Part shown: piece by piece, positions 49,416 through 63,100 of the stretch
Numbering within the stretch: position 1 is the stretch's first letter
Layout of the letters: every line of letters starts with the position of its first letter
Assembly (NCBI RefSeq): GCF_029227915.1
Contig: NC_079876.1
Span: forward strand, 21,702,001-21,766,000
Direction: 5' to 3'
Length of the DNA: 64,000 bases
Source of the DNA: Hydractinia symbiolongicarpus
Lineage: Eukaryota; Cnidaria; Hydrozoa; Anthoathecata; Hydractiniidae
Made by a program: the position numbers and the translations under genes
Notes under the pieces: generated by a model
Seen by the model: the letters and a program-made list of their open reading frames with translations, nothing else
Told to the model about the DNA's origin: nothing
Database searches by the model: none

Positions 49416-52400
49416 ACGGTGTTGTAAGTCTATGGCGCAATGAAAAACGACTTCGGACGACGTAGACCATTGAGGGTGTAAGGACTACACCGATGGTAAC
49501 CTGCGCTAACGTAAGGAAGCACGTGTTTTACGTGTATGGCCTTTATTGAGAGACAAAAGGCCATATAACAGCATTTAGAGGTCTGTACACGTAGTTGACA
49601 GTGTTCTAAAGTCATGGATCGATGGAAAACGAATTGGGACCTCGTAGTACATTGAGAGTGGAAGGACTAGACCGTTGGTGACCTGCGCGGGCACGTGGAA
49701 CCACTTGATTTACGTGTAAGATCTTTTGTAGGCGTCAAAAGGCCATATAACGGCCTTTAAAGGCCTGTACACGTAGTTGACGGTGTTGTAAGTCTATGGC
49801 GCAATGAAAAACGACTTTTGACGACGTAGACCATTGAGAATGGAAGGACTAGGCCGATGGTAACATGCACTAACGCATGAAAGCACGTGTTTTACGTGTA
49901 AGGACCTTATTGGGCGGCAAAAGGCCATGTAACAGCCTTTAGAGGCCTGTACATGCAGTTGAAGGTGTTGCAAGGGCATGGCGCGATGGAAAACGACTTG
50001 GGACGACGTAGACCATTGAGTGTGGAAGGAATGGAACGACGGTAACCTGCGCTAACGCATGAGAGCACGTGTTTTACGTGCAAGGCCTTTATTGGTCGGC
50101 AAAAGCCCATATAACAGCATTTAGAGACCTGTACACGTAGTTGACGGTGTTGTAAGGCTATAGCGCAATGGCAAAGGACTTTGGACGTCGTAGTCTATTG
50201 AGTGTAGAAGGAATAGACCGATGGTTGTCTGTGCAAACTCATGCAACTACGTTTTTAACGTGTAAGGACTTTATTGGGCGGCAAAAGGCCATAAAACAGT
50301 ATATAGAGGACTGTACACGTAGTTGACGGTATTGTAAGGGCATGATTCGATGGAAAACGACTTGGGACGTTGTAGTCCATTGAGGGTGGAAGGACTAGAC
50401 CCATCGTTCAACGTGCGGGGCACGTGGAACTACGTGATTCACATGTAAAATCTTTATTAGGCATCAAAAGGCCATATAACAGCCTTTAGAGGCCTGTGCA
50501 CGCAGTTGACGGTTTTTTATGGCTATAGCGCAATAAAAAAAGGACTTGGGACGTCGTAGTCCATTGATTGTGGAAGGAATGGACGGACGATAACCTGCGC
50601 TAACGCATGGGAGCACGTGTTTTACGTGCAAGGCCTTTATTGATCGGCAAAAGCCCATATAACAGCATTTAGAGATCTGTACACGTTGTTGACGGTGTTG
50701 TAAGTCTATGGCGCAATGAAAAACGACTTCGGACGACGTAGACAATTAAGGATAGAAGGACTAGACCGATGGTAACCTGCGCTAACGCATGGAAGCACGT
50801 GTTTTACGTGTAAGGCCTTTATTGAGAGACAAAAGGCCATGTAAAAGCATTTAGAGGCCTGTACACGTAGTTGACGGTGTTGTAAGTCTATGTCGCAATG
50901 AAAAACGACTTGGGACGTCGTAGTCCATTGAGGGTGAAGGACTAGACCGATGGTAACCTGCGCTAACGCATGGAAACACGTGTTTTACGTGTAAGGCCTT
51001 TATTGAGAGACAAAACTTCATGTAAAAGCATTTAGAGGCCTGTACACGTAGTTAATGGTGTTGTAAGTCTATGGCGCATTGAAAAACGATTTGGGACGTC
51101 GTAGTCCAATGAGTGTGAAAGGAATAGACCGATGGTAACATGCGCTAACGCATGAAAGCACGTGTTTTACTATTATTAGGCGGCAAAACGCCTTTAGAGG
51201 CCGGTACACGTAGTTGACGGTGTTGTAAGGGCATGGCTCGATGGAAAACGATTTGGGACGACGTAGTCCATTGAGGGTGGAAGGACTAGACACATCGTTC
51301 AACGTGCGGGGCACGTGGAACTACGTGATTCACATGTAAAATCTTTATTAGGCATCAAAAGGCCATATAACAGCCTTTAGAGGCCTGTGCACGCAGTTGA
51401 CGGTTTTTTATGGCTATAGCGCAATGAAAAAGGACTTGGGACGTCGTAGTCCATTGATTGTGGAAGGAATGGACGGACGATAACATGCGCTAACGCATTG
51501 GAGCACGTGTTTTACGTGCAAGGCCTTTATTGATCGGCAAAAGCCCATATAACAGCCTTTGAAGACATGTACACGTAGTTGACAGTGTTGTAAGGCCATG
51601 GCTCGATAGAAAATGACTTGGGACGTCATAGTCCATTGAGAGTGGAAGGAATAGAACGATTGTAACCTGCGCTACAAAATGAATACACGTGTTCTACGTG
51701 AAAGGCCTTTAATGGGCGGTAAAAGGCCATATAACAGTTTTTAGATCCATATGCACGTAGTTGACAGTGTTGTAAAGCCATGGCTCGATGGAGTACTGCT
51801 TGGAACGTCGTAGTCCATTGAGAGTGGAAGGAATAGAACGATTGTAACTTGCTCTAGAAAATGGATACACGTGTTTTACGTGTAAGGCTTTTATTAGGCT
51901 GGAAAAGGCCATATAACAGCATTTAGAGGCCTGTACAGGTAGTTGACGGTGTTGTAAGGCCATGGATCGATGGAGTACGACTTGAGATGTCGTTGTCCGT
52001 TGAGATTGGAAGGAATAGACCGATGGTAAACTGTGCAGGCGCGTGGAACCACTTGATTTACGTGTAAGACCTTTTCTGGGCGTCAAAAGGGCATATAACA
52101 CCCTTTAGAGGCCTGTACACGTAGTTGACGGTGTTTTAAGTCTATGGCGCTTTCGATAACGACTTTGGAAGACGTAGACCATTGAGAGTGGAAGGAATAG
52201 ACCGATGGTAACATGCCCTAACGCATAAAAGCAGGTGTTTTACGTGTAAGGCCTTTATTAGGCCGAAAAAGGCCATATAACAGCCTTTAGAGGCCTATAC
52301 TCGTAATTGACGGTTTTGTAAGGCTATAGCGCAATGAAAAAGGACTTGGGACGTTCTAGTCCATTGAGTGTGGGAGGAATAGACCGATGGTAACCTCCGC

Positions 52401-55400
52401 TAACGCATGAAAGCACGTGTTTTACGTGCAAGGACTTTATTGAACGGCAATAGGCCATAAAGCAGCATTTAGGGGTCTGTACACGTAGTTGACAGTTCTA
52501 AAGTCATGGCTCGATGGAAAACGAATTGGGACGTCGTAGTACATTGAGAGTGGCAGGACTAGACCCATCGTAACGTGCGCGGGCACGTGGAACTGTGTGA
52601 TTCACATATAAGACCTTTACTAGGCATCAAAGGCCATATAACAGCCTTTAGAAGTCTGTGCACGCAGTTGACGGTTTTGTAAGGCTATAGTGCAAAGACA
52701 AAGGACGTGGGACGTCGTAGTAAGTGTAGAAGGAATAGACAGATGGTTGTCTGTGCGAGCTCATGCAACTACGTGTTTAACGTATGAGGCCTTTATTGGG
52801 CGGGAAAAGTCCATAAAACAGCATTGAGAGACCTGTACAAGTAGTTGACAGTGTTGTAAGTCTATGGCGCATTGAAAAACGACTTTAGACGACGTAGACC
52901 ATTGAGAGTGGAAGGACTAGACCGATGGTAACCTGCGCTAACGCATGGAAGCACGTGTTTTCTGTGTAAGGCCTTTATTAGGCCGTTAAAGTCCATATAA
53001 CAGCCTGTAGAGGCCTGTACACGTAGTTGACGGTGTTGTAAGGGCATGGCTCGATGGAAAACGACTTGGGACGTCGTAGTCCATTGAAGGTGGAAGGACT
53101 AGACCCATCGTAACGTGCGCGGGCACGTGGAACTATGTGATTCACATGTAAGACCTTCACTAGGCATTCAAGGGCCATATAACAGCCTTTAGAAGCCTCT
53201 GCACGCAGTTGACGGTTTTGTAAGGCTATAGCGCAATGACAAAGGACTTGGGACGTCGTAGTCTATTGAGTGTAGAAGGAATAGACCGATGGTTGTCTGT
53301 GCGAACTCATGCAACTACGTGTTTAACGTATAATGCCTTTATTGGGCGGGAAAAGTCCATAAAACAGAATTTAGAGATCTGTACACGTAATTAATTGTGT
53401 TGTAAGGGCATGGCTCGATGGAAAACGATTTGGGACGACGTAGACCATTGAGAGTGGTCGGAATCGACCGGTGGTAACCTGCGAAGGCACGTGGAACCAC
53501 TTGATTTACGTGTAAGACCTTTTTTAGGCGTCAAAAGGCCATATAACGGCCTTTAGAGGCCTGTACACGTAGTTGACGGTGTTGTAAGTCTATGGCGCAA
53601 TGACAAAGGACATGGGACGGCGTAGTCTATTGAGTGTAGAAGGAATAGACCGATGGTTGTCTGTGCGAGCTCATGCAACTACGTGTTTAACGTATGAGGC
53701 CTTTATTGGGCGGGAAAAGTCCATAAAACAGCATTGAGAGACCTGTACACGTAATTGACGGTGTTGTAAGTCAATGGCGCATTGAAAAACGACTTTAGAC
53801 AACGTACACCATTGAGAGTGGAAGGACTAGACCGATGGTAACCTGCGCTAATGCATGGAAGCACGTGTTTTACGTGTAAGGCCTTTATTAGGCCGCAAAA
53901 CGCCATATAACAGCCTGTAGAGGCCTTTACACGTAGTTGACGGTGTTGTGAGGGCATGGCTCGATGGAAAACGACTTGGGACGTCGTAGTCTATTGACGG
54001 TGGAAGGACTAGACCCATCGTAACGTGCGCGGGCACGTGGAACTATGTCACTCACATGAAAGACCTTTACTAGGCATCAAAAGGACATATAACAGCCTTT
54101 AGAAGCCTGTGCACGCAGTTGACGGTTTTGTAAGGCTATAGCGCAATGACAAAGGACGTGGGACGTCGTAGTGAGTGTAGAAGGAATAGACTGGTTGTCT
54201 GTGCGAGCTCATGCAACTACGTGTTTAACGTATGAGGCCTTTATTGGGCGGGAAAAGTCCATAAAACAGAATTGAGAGATCTGTATACGTAATTGATGGT
54301 GTTGTAAGGCCATCGCTCGATAGAAAACGACTTGGGACGACGTAGATCATTGAGAGTGGACGGAATAGACCGGCGGTAACCTGCGCAGGCACGTGGAACC
54401 ACTTGATTTACGTGTAAGACCTTTTTTAGGCGTCAAAAGGCCATAAAACGGCCTTTAGAGGCCTGTACACGTAGTTGACGGAGTTGTAAGTCTATGGCGC
54501 TTTGAAAAATGACTTTGGACGACGTAGACCATTGAAAGTGGAAGGACTAGACCGATGGTAACCTGCGCTAACGCATGGAAGCACGTGTTTTACGTGTATG
54601 GCCATTATTAAGAGGCAAAAGGCCATGTAAAAGCATTTAGAGGCCTGTACTCGTAATTGACGGCTTTGTAAGGCTATAGAGCATTGAAAAAGGACTTGTG
54701 ACGTTCTAGTTCATTGAATGTGGGAGGACTAGACCGATGGTAACCTGCGCTAACGCATGGAAGCACGTGTTTTACGTGTAAGGCCTTTATTAAGAGGCAA
54801 AAGGCCATATAACAGCCTGTAGAGGCCTGTACACGTAGTTAACGGTGTTGTAAGGCCATGGCTCGATGGAAAAAGACTTTGGACGACGTAGACCATTGAG
54901 AGTGGAAGGACTAGACCGATGGTAACCTGCGATGACGCATAGAAGTACGTGTTTTACGTAAAAGGCCTTTATTGGTCGACAAAAGCCCATATAACATCAT
55001 TTGGAGATCTTTACACGTAGTTGATGGTGTTGTAAGGTCATGGCTCAATGGAAAACGACTTGGACGACGTAGACCATTGAGAGTGGACGGAATAGACCGG
55101 TGGTACCTGCGCAGGCACGTGGAACCACTTGATTCACCTGTAAGACCTTTACTAGGCACCAAAAGGCCATATAACAGCCTTTAGAGGCCTGTGCACGCAG
55201 TTAATGGTTTTGTAAGGCTATAGCGCAATGAAAAAGGACTTGGGACGTCCTAGTCCATCGAGTGTGGGAGAAATAGACCGATGGTAACCTGCGCTAACGC
55301 ATGGAAGCACGTGTTTTACGTGCAAGGATTTTATTGAGTAGGAAAAGGCCATAAAGCAGCATTTAGAGGTCTGTACACGTAGTTGACAGTGTTCTAAAGT

Positions 55401-56011
55401 CATGGATCGATGGAAAACGAATTGGGACGTCGTAGTACATTGAGAATGGAAGGACTAGACCGATGGTAACCTGCGCTAACGCATGAAAGCACGTGTTTTA
55501 CGTGTAAGGACTTTATTGGGCGGCAAAAGGCCATGTAACAGCCTTTAGAGGCCTGTACATGCAGTTGACGGCTTTTTAAGGCTATAGCGCAAAGACAAAG
55601 AACTTGGGACGTCGTAGCCTATTGAGTGTAGAAGGAATAGACCAATGGTTGTCTGTACTAACTCATGCAACCACGTGTTTAACGTATAAGGCCTTTGTTG
55701 GGCGGGAAAAGTCCATATAACAGCATTGAGAGACCTCTACACGTAGTTGACGGTTTTGTAAGTCTATGGCGCAATGAAAAACGACTTTGGACGACGTAGA
55801 CCATTCAGAGTGGAAGGACTAGACCGATGGTAACCTGCGCTAACGCATGGAAGCACGTGTTTTACGTGTAAGATCTTTATTAGGCATCAAAAGGCCATAT
55901 AACGGCCTTTAGAGGCCTGTGCACGCAGTTGACGACTTTGTAAGGCCAGGACTCGATGGAAAACGACTTGGGACGTCGTAGTCCATCGAGGGTGGAAGGA
56001 CTAGACCCATC

Positions 56012-56036
56012 GTTCCACGTGCGCGGCACGTGGAAC
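56012..56036. repeat. Perfect 25-bp palindrome
   Basis: Copy of 38141-38165 within the 17,871-bp duplication. Confidence 0.95.
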
Positions 56037-57103
56037 TACGTGATTCACATGTAAGATCTTTATTAGGCATCAAAAGGCCATATAACGGCCTTCAGAGGCC
56101 TGTGCAGGCAGTTGACGGCTTTGTAAGGCCATGGCTCGATGGAAAACAACTTTGGACGACGTAGACCATTGAGAGTGGACGGAATAGAGCGGTGGTAACC
56201 TGCGCAGGCACGTGGAGCCACTTGATTTACGTGTAAGACCCTTTTTAGGCGTCAAAAGGCCACATAACGGCCTTTAGAGGCCTGTTCACGTAGTTGACGG
56301 TGTTGTATGTCTATGTCGCAATGAAAAACGACTTTGGACGACGTAGACCATTGAGTGTGGAAGGAATGGACCGACGATAACCTGCGCTAACGCATGGGAA
56401 TACGTTTTTTACGTGCAAGGCCTTTATTGATCGGCAAACGCCCATATAACAGCATTTAGACACCTGTACACGTAGTTGACGGTGTTGTAAGTCTATGGCC
56501 CTTTGAAAAACGACTTTGAACGACGTAGACTATTGATTATGGGAGGAATAGACCGATGGTAACCTGCCCTAACGCATGGAACTACGTGATTCACATGTAA
56601 GACCTTTAGTAGGCCGCAAAAGGCCATATAACAGCCTTTAGAGGCGTGTACTCGTAATTGACGGTTTTGTAAGGCTATAGCGCAATGAAAAAGGACTTGG
56701 GACGTTCTAGTCCATGGAGTTTGGGAGGAATAGACCGATGGTAACCTGCGCTAACGCATGGAAGAACGTGTTTTACGTGCAAGGACTTTATTGGGTGGCA
56801 AACGGCCATAAAGCAGCATTTAGAGGTCTGTTGACGTAGTTGATAGTGATCTAACGGCATGGCTCGATGGAAAACGACTTTGGATGACGAGGACCATTCA
56901 GAGTGGAAGGACTAGACCGATGGTAACCTGCGCTAACGCATGGAAACACGTGTTTTACGTGTAACGACTTTATTGGGCGGCAAAAGGCCATATAACAGTA
57001 TATAGAGGACTGTACACGTAGTTGACGGTATTGTAAGGGCATGGCTCGATGGAAAATGACTTGGGACGTCGTAGTCCATCGGGGTGGAAGGACTAGACCC
57101 ATC

Positions 57104-57128
57104 GTTCCACGTGCGCGGCACGTGGAAC
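57104..57128. repeat. Perfect 25-bp palindrome
   Basis: Copy of 39233-39257 within the 17,871-bp duplication. Confidence 0.95.
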
Positions 57129-60100
57129 TACGTGATTCACATGTAAGATCTTTATTAGGCATAAAAAGGCCATAAAACGGCCTTTAGCGGCCCTATCACG
57201 CAGTTGACGACTTTGTAAGGGCATGGCTCGATGGAAAACGACTTGGGACGTCGTAGTCCGTTGTGTGTGGAGAGAATAGACCGATGGTAACCTGCACTAG
57301 CGCATAGAAGAATGTGATTTACGTGTAAGGCCTTTATTAGGCGTCACAAGGCCATATATCAGCATTTGGAGGCCTGTGCACGCCAGTTGACGGTATTGTA
57401 AGGCCATGGCTCGTTGAGAAGCGGTTAGGGACGTCGTTGTCCGTTGAGAGTGGAAGGAATAGACCAATGGTGAATTGCGCTAACGTATGGAACCACGTGT
57501 TTTACGTATAAGACCTTTATTGGGCGGCAAAAGGCCATATAACAGCATTTAGAGGCCTGTACACGTAGTTGACAGAGTTGTAAGGCCATGGATTGATGGA
57601 GTACGACTTGGGATGTCGTTGTCCGTTGAGATTGGAAGGAATAGACCGATGGTAAACTGTGCAGGCGCCTGGAACCACTTGATTTACGTGTAAGACCATT
57701 TCTGGGCGTCAAAAGGCCATATAACAGCCTTTAGAGGCCTGTACACGTAGTTGACAGTGTTGTAGGGCCATGGCTCGGTGAGAAACGACTTGGGACATCG
57801 TAGTCCATTGAGTGTGGAAGGAATAGACCGATGGTAAGCTGCGCTAACGCATGGAAGCACGTGTTTTACGTGTAAGACCTTTTTTAGGAGTCAAAAGGCC
57901 ATAAAGCAGCATTTAGAGGTCTGTACACGTAGTTGACAGTTCTAAAGTCATGGATCGATGGAAAACAAATTGGGACGTCGTAGTACATTGAGAGTGGCAG
58001 GACTAGACCTATCGTAACGTGCGCGGGCACGTGGAACTGTGTGATTCACATATAAGACCTTTACTAGGCATCAAAGGCCATATAACAGCCTTTAGAGGCC
58101 TGTGCACGCAGTTGACGGTTTTGTAAGGCTATAGCGCAATGACAAAGGACTTGGGAGGTCGTAGTTTATTGAGTGTTAAAGGAATAGACCGATGGTTGCC
58201 TGTGCAAACTCATGCAACCACGTGTTTAACGTATAAGGCCTTTATTGAGAGACAAAAGGTCATGTCAAAAGCATTTAGAGGCCTGTACACGTAGTTGACT
58301 GTGTTGTAAGTCTATGGCGCTTTGAAAAACGACTTTGGACGACGTAGACCATTGAGAGTGGAAGGACTACACCGATGGTAACATGCGCTAACGCATGGAA
58401 GCACGTTTTTAACGTATAAGGCCTTTATTGGGCGGAAAAGTCCATATAACAGCATTTAGAGGCCTGTACACGTAGTTGCCGGTGTTGTAAGTCTATGGCG
58501 CTTTGAAAAACGACTTTGGACGACGTAGACCATTGAGAGTGGAAGGACTACACCGATGGTAACATGCGCTAACGCATGAAAGCACGTGTTTTACTATTAT
58601 TAGGCGGCAAAACGCCTTTAGAGGCCGGTACAGGTAGTTGACGGTGTTGTAAGGGCATGGCTCGATGGAAAACGATTTGGGACGACGTAGTCCATTGAGG
58701 GTGGAAGGACTAGACACATCGTTCAACGTGCGGGGCACGTGGAACTACGTGATTCACATGTAAAATCTTTATTAGGCATCAAAAGGCCATATAACATCAT
58801 TTAGAGACCTGTACACGTAGTTGACGGTGTTGTAAGGCCATGGCTCGATGGAAAAAGACATTGGACGACGTAGACCATCGAGAGTGGAAGGAATAGACCG
58901 ATGGTAACCTGCGCTAACGCATGGAAGCACGGGTTTTACGTGTAAGGCCTTTATTGAGAGACAAAAGGTCATGTCAAAAGCATTTAGAGGCCTGTACACA
59001 GTTGACGGTGTTGTAAGTCTATGTCGCAATGAAAAGCGACTTTGGACGACGTAGACCATTGAGTGTGGAAGGAATGGACCGACGGTAACCTGCGCTAACG
59101 CATGGGAGCACGTGTTTTACGTGCAAGGCCTTTATTGGTCGGCAAAAGCCCATATAACAGCATTTAGAGACCTGTACACGTAGTTGACTGTGTTCTAAAG
59201 TCATGGCTTGATGGAAAACGACTTTGGACGACGTAGACCATTGAAAGTGGAAGGAATAGACCGATGGTAACCTGCTCAGGCACGTGCAACAACTTGATTT
59301 ACGTGTAAGACTTTCTTTAGGCGTGAAAAGGCCATATAACAGCCTTTAGAGGCCTGTACACGTTGTTGACGGTGTTGTAAGTCTATGGCGCAATGAAAAA
59401 CGACTTTGGACGACGTAGACCATTGAGTGTGGAAGGAATGGACCGATGGTAACCTGCGCTAACGCATGGAAGCACGTGTTTTACGTGTATGGCCTTTACT
59501 GAGAGGCAAAAGGCCATATAACAGCATTTAGAGACCTGTACACGTAGTTGACGGTGTTGAAAGGCCATGGATCGATGGAAAAAGACTTTGGACGACGTAG
59601 ACCATTGAAAGTGGAAGGAATAGACCGATGGCAACCTGCTCAGGCACGTGCAACAACTTGATTTACGTGTTAGACTTTTTTTAGGCGTCAAAAGGCCATA
59701 TAACAGCCTTTAGAGGCCTGTACACGTTGTTGACGGTGTTGTAAGTCTATGGCGCAATGAAAAACGACTTCGGACGACGTAGACAATTGAGGGTGGAAGG
59801 ACTAGACCGATGGTAACCTGCGCTAACGCATCGGAGCACGTGTTTTACGTGCAAGGCCTTTATTGGTCGGCAAACGCCCATATAACAGCATTTAAAGGCC
59901 TGTACACAAAGTTGACTGTGTTCTAAAGTCATGGCTCGATGGAAAACGACTTTGGACGACGTAGACCATTGAGAGTGGAAGGAATAGACCGATGGTAACC
60001 TGCGCAGGCACTTGCACCTACTTGATTTGCGTGTAAGACCGTTTTAGGCGTCAAAAGGCCATATAACGGCCTTTAGAGGCCTGTAGACGTTGTTGACGGT

Positions 60101-63100
60101 GTTGTAAGTCTATGGCGCATTGAAAAACGATTTGGGACGTCGTATTCCATTGAGTGTGGAAGGAATAGACCAATGGTGAATTGCGCTAACGTAAGGAACC
60201 ACGTGTTTTACGTATAAGACCTTTATTGGGCGGCAAAAGGCCATATAACAGCATTTAGAGGCCTGTACACGTAGTTGACGGAGTTGTAAGGCCATGGATC
60301 GATGGAGTACGACTTGGGATATCGTTGTCCGTTGAGATTAGAAGGAATAGACCGATGGTAAACTGTGCAGGCGCGTGGAACCACTCGATTTACGTGTAAG
60401 ACCTTTTCTGGGCGTCAAAAGGCCATATAACAGCATTTAGAGGCCTGTACACGTAGTTGACGGAGTTGTAAGGCCATGGATCGATGGAGTACGACTTGGG
60501 ATATCGTTGTCCGTTGAGATTAGAAGGAATAGACCGATGGTAAATTGTGCAGGCGCGTGGAACCACTCGATTTACGTGTAAGACCTTTTTCAGGCGTCAA
60601 AAGGCCATATAATGGCCTTTAGAGGCCTGTACACGTAGTTGCCGGTGTTGTAAGTCTATGGCGCTTTGAAAAACGACTTTGGACGACGTAGACCATTGAG
60701 AGTGGAAGGACTACACCGATGGTAACCTGCACTAACGCATGGAAGCACGTGTTTTACGTGCATGGCCTTTATTGAGAGGCAAAAGGCCATATAACAGCAT
60801 TTAGAGACCTGTACACGTAGTTGACGGTGTTCTAAAGTCATGACTCGATGGAAAACGACTTTGGAAGACGTTGACCATTGAGAGTGGAAGGACTACACCG
60901 ATGGTAACCTGCGCAGGCACGTGCAACTACTTGATTTCCGAGTAAGACCTTTTTCAGGCGTCAAAAGCCATATAACGGCCTTTAGAGGCCTGTACACGTA
61001 GTTGCCGGTGTTGTAAGTCTATGGCGCTTTGAAAAACGACTTTGGACGACGTAGACCATTGAGAGTGGAAGGACTACACCGATGGTAACCTGCGCTAACG
61101 CATGGAAGCACGTGTTTTACGTGTATGGCCTTTACTTAGAGGCAAAAGGCCATATAACAGCATTTAAAGACCTGTACACGTAGTTGACGGTGTTGAAAGG
61201 CCATGGCTCGATGGAAAACGACTTTCGACGACGTAGACCATTGAGAGTGGAAGGAATAGACCGATGGTAACCTGCGCAGGCACGTGCACCTACTTGATTT
61301 ACGTGAAAGACCTTTTTAGGCGTCAAAAGGCCATATAACGGCCTTTAGAGGCCTGTACACGTTGTTGACGGTGTTGTAAGTCTATGGCGCATTGAAAAAC
61401 GATTTGGGACGTCGTATTCCATTGAGTGTGGAAGGAATAGACCGATGGTAACATGCGCTAACGCATGGAAGCACGTGTTTTACGTGTAAGGCCTTTATTG
61501 AGAGACAAAAGGCCATGTAAAAGCATTTAGAGGCCTGTACACATAGTTGACGGTGTTGTAAGTCTATGTCCCAATGAAAAACGACTTTGGACGACGTAGA
61601 CCATTGAGAGTGGAAGGAATAGAACGATTGTAACCTGCGCTAGAAAATGGATACACGTGTTTTACGTGTAAGGCTTTTATTAGGCTGCAAAAGGCCATAT
61701 AACAGCATTTAGAGGCCTGTACACATTGTTGACGGTGTTGTAAGTCTATGGCGCAATGAAAAACGACTTCGGACGACGTAGACAATTGAGGGTGGAAGGA
61801 CTAGACCGATGGTAACCTGCGCTAACGCATGGGAGCACGTGTTTTACGTGCAAGGCCTTTATTGGTCGGCAAAAGCCCATATAACAGCATTTAGAGACCT
61901 GTACACGTAGTTGACTGTGTTCTAAAGTCATGACTCGATGGAAAACGACTTTGGAAGACGTAGACCATTGAGAGTGGAAGGACTACACCGATGGTAACCT
62001 GCGCTATCGCATGGAAGCACGTGTTTTACGTATAAGACCTTTATTGGGCGGCAAAAGGCCATATAACAGCATTTAGAGGCCTGTACACGTAGTTGACGGA
62101 GTTGTAAGGCCATGGCTCGGTAAGAAACGCCTTGGGACATCGTAGTCCATTGAGTGTGGAAGGAATAGACCGATGGTAAGCTGCGCTAACGCATGGAAGC
62201 ACGTGTTCTACGTGAAAGGCCTTTATTAGGCGGCAAAAGGCCATAAAACAGCCATTAGAGGTCTGTACACGTAGTTGACGGTGTTGTAAGGCCATGGCTC
62301 GATGGAAAACGACTTCGGACGTCGTAGACCATTGAGAGTGGAAGGACTAGACCCATGCTAACGTGCGGGCGCACGTGGAAGTACGTGATTCACGTGTAAG
62401 ACCTTTTTTAGGAGTCAAAAGGCCATGGATCGATGGAGTACGACTTGGGATGTCGTTGTCCGTTGAGATTCGAAGGAATAGACCGATGGTAAATGGTGCA
62501 GGCGCGTGGAACCACTTGATTTACGTGTAAGACCTTTTCTGGGCGTCAAAAGGCCATATAACAGCCTTTACAGGCCTGTAAACGCAGTTGACGGTGTTGT
62601 AGGTCTATGGCGCAATGAACAACGACTTAGGGCGTGGTAGACCATTGTGAGTGGAAGGTATAGATCGATGGTAACCTGTTCTAAGGCATGGAAGCACGTG
62701 TTTTACGTGTAAGGCCATTCTTGGGCGGCAAAAGACCATGTAACAGCATTTAGAGACCTGTACACGTAGTTGACGGTGTTGTAAGTCTATGTCGCAATGA
62801 AAAACGACTTTGGACGACGTAGACCATTGAGAGTGGAAGGAATAGAACGATTGTAACATGCGCCAACGCATGGAAGCACGTGTTTTACGTGTAAGGCCTT
62901 TATTGAGAGACAAAAGGCCATGTAAAAGCATTTAGAGGCCTGTACACGTAGTTGACGGTGTTGTAAGTCTTTGTCCCAATGAAAAACGACTTTGGACGAC
63001 GTAGACCATTGAGAGTGGAAGGAATAGAACGATTGTAACCTGCGCTAGAAAATGGATACACGTGTTTTACGTGTAAGGCTTTTATTAGGCTGCAAAAGGC

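Larger units (their letters stand above)
33248..51118 (+). repeat. 17,871-bp tandem segmental duplication, complete copy
   Basis: From 33248 the sequence matches 51119 onward at a constant offset of 17,871 bp. Several differences lie just left of the start (AAAAGGCCAT versus AAAACTTCAT; GTTGACGG versus GTTAATGG; GTGTGGAAG versus GTGTGAAAG at 33247/51118), after which I saw none in the places compared. The unit is about 98 monomers long and ends where the second copy begins. It includes earlier, smaller duplications such as 34764-40375 and the monomer pair at 42366. Confidence 0.92.
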
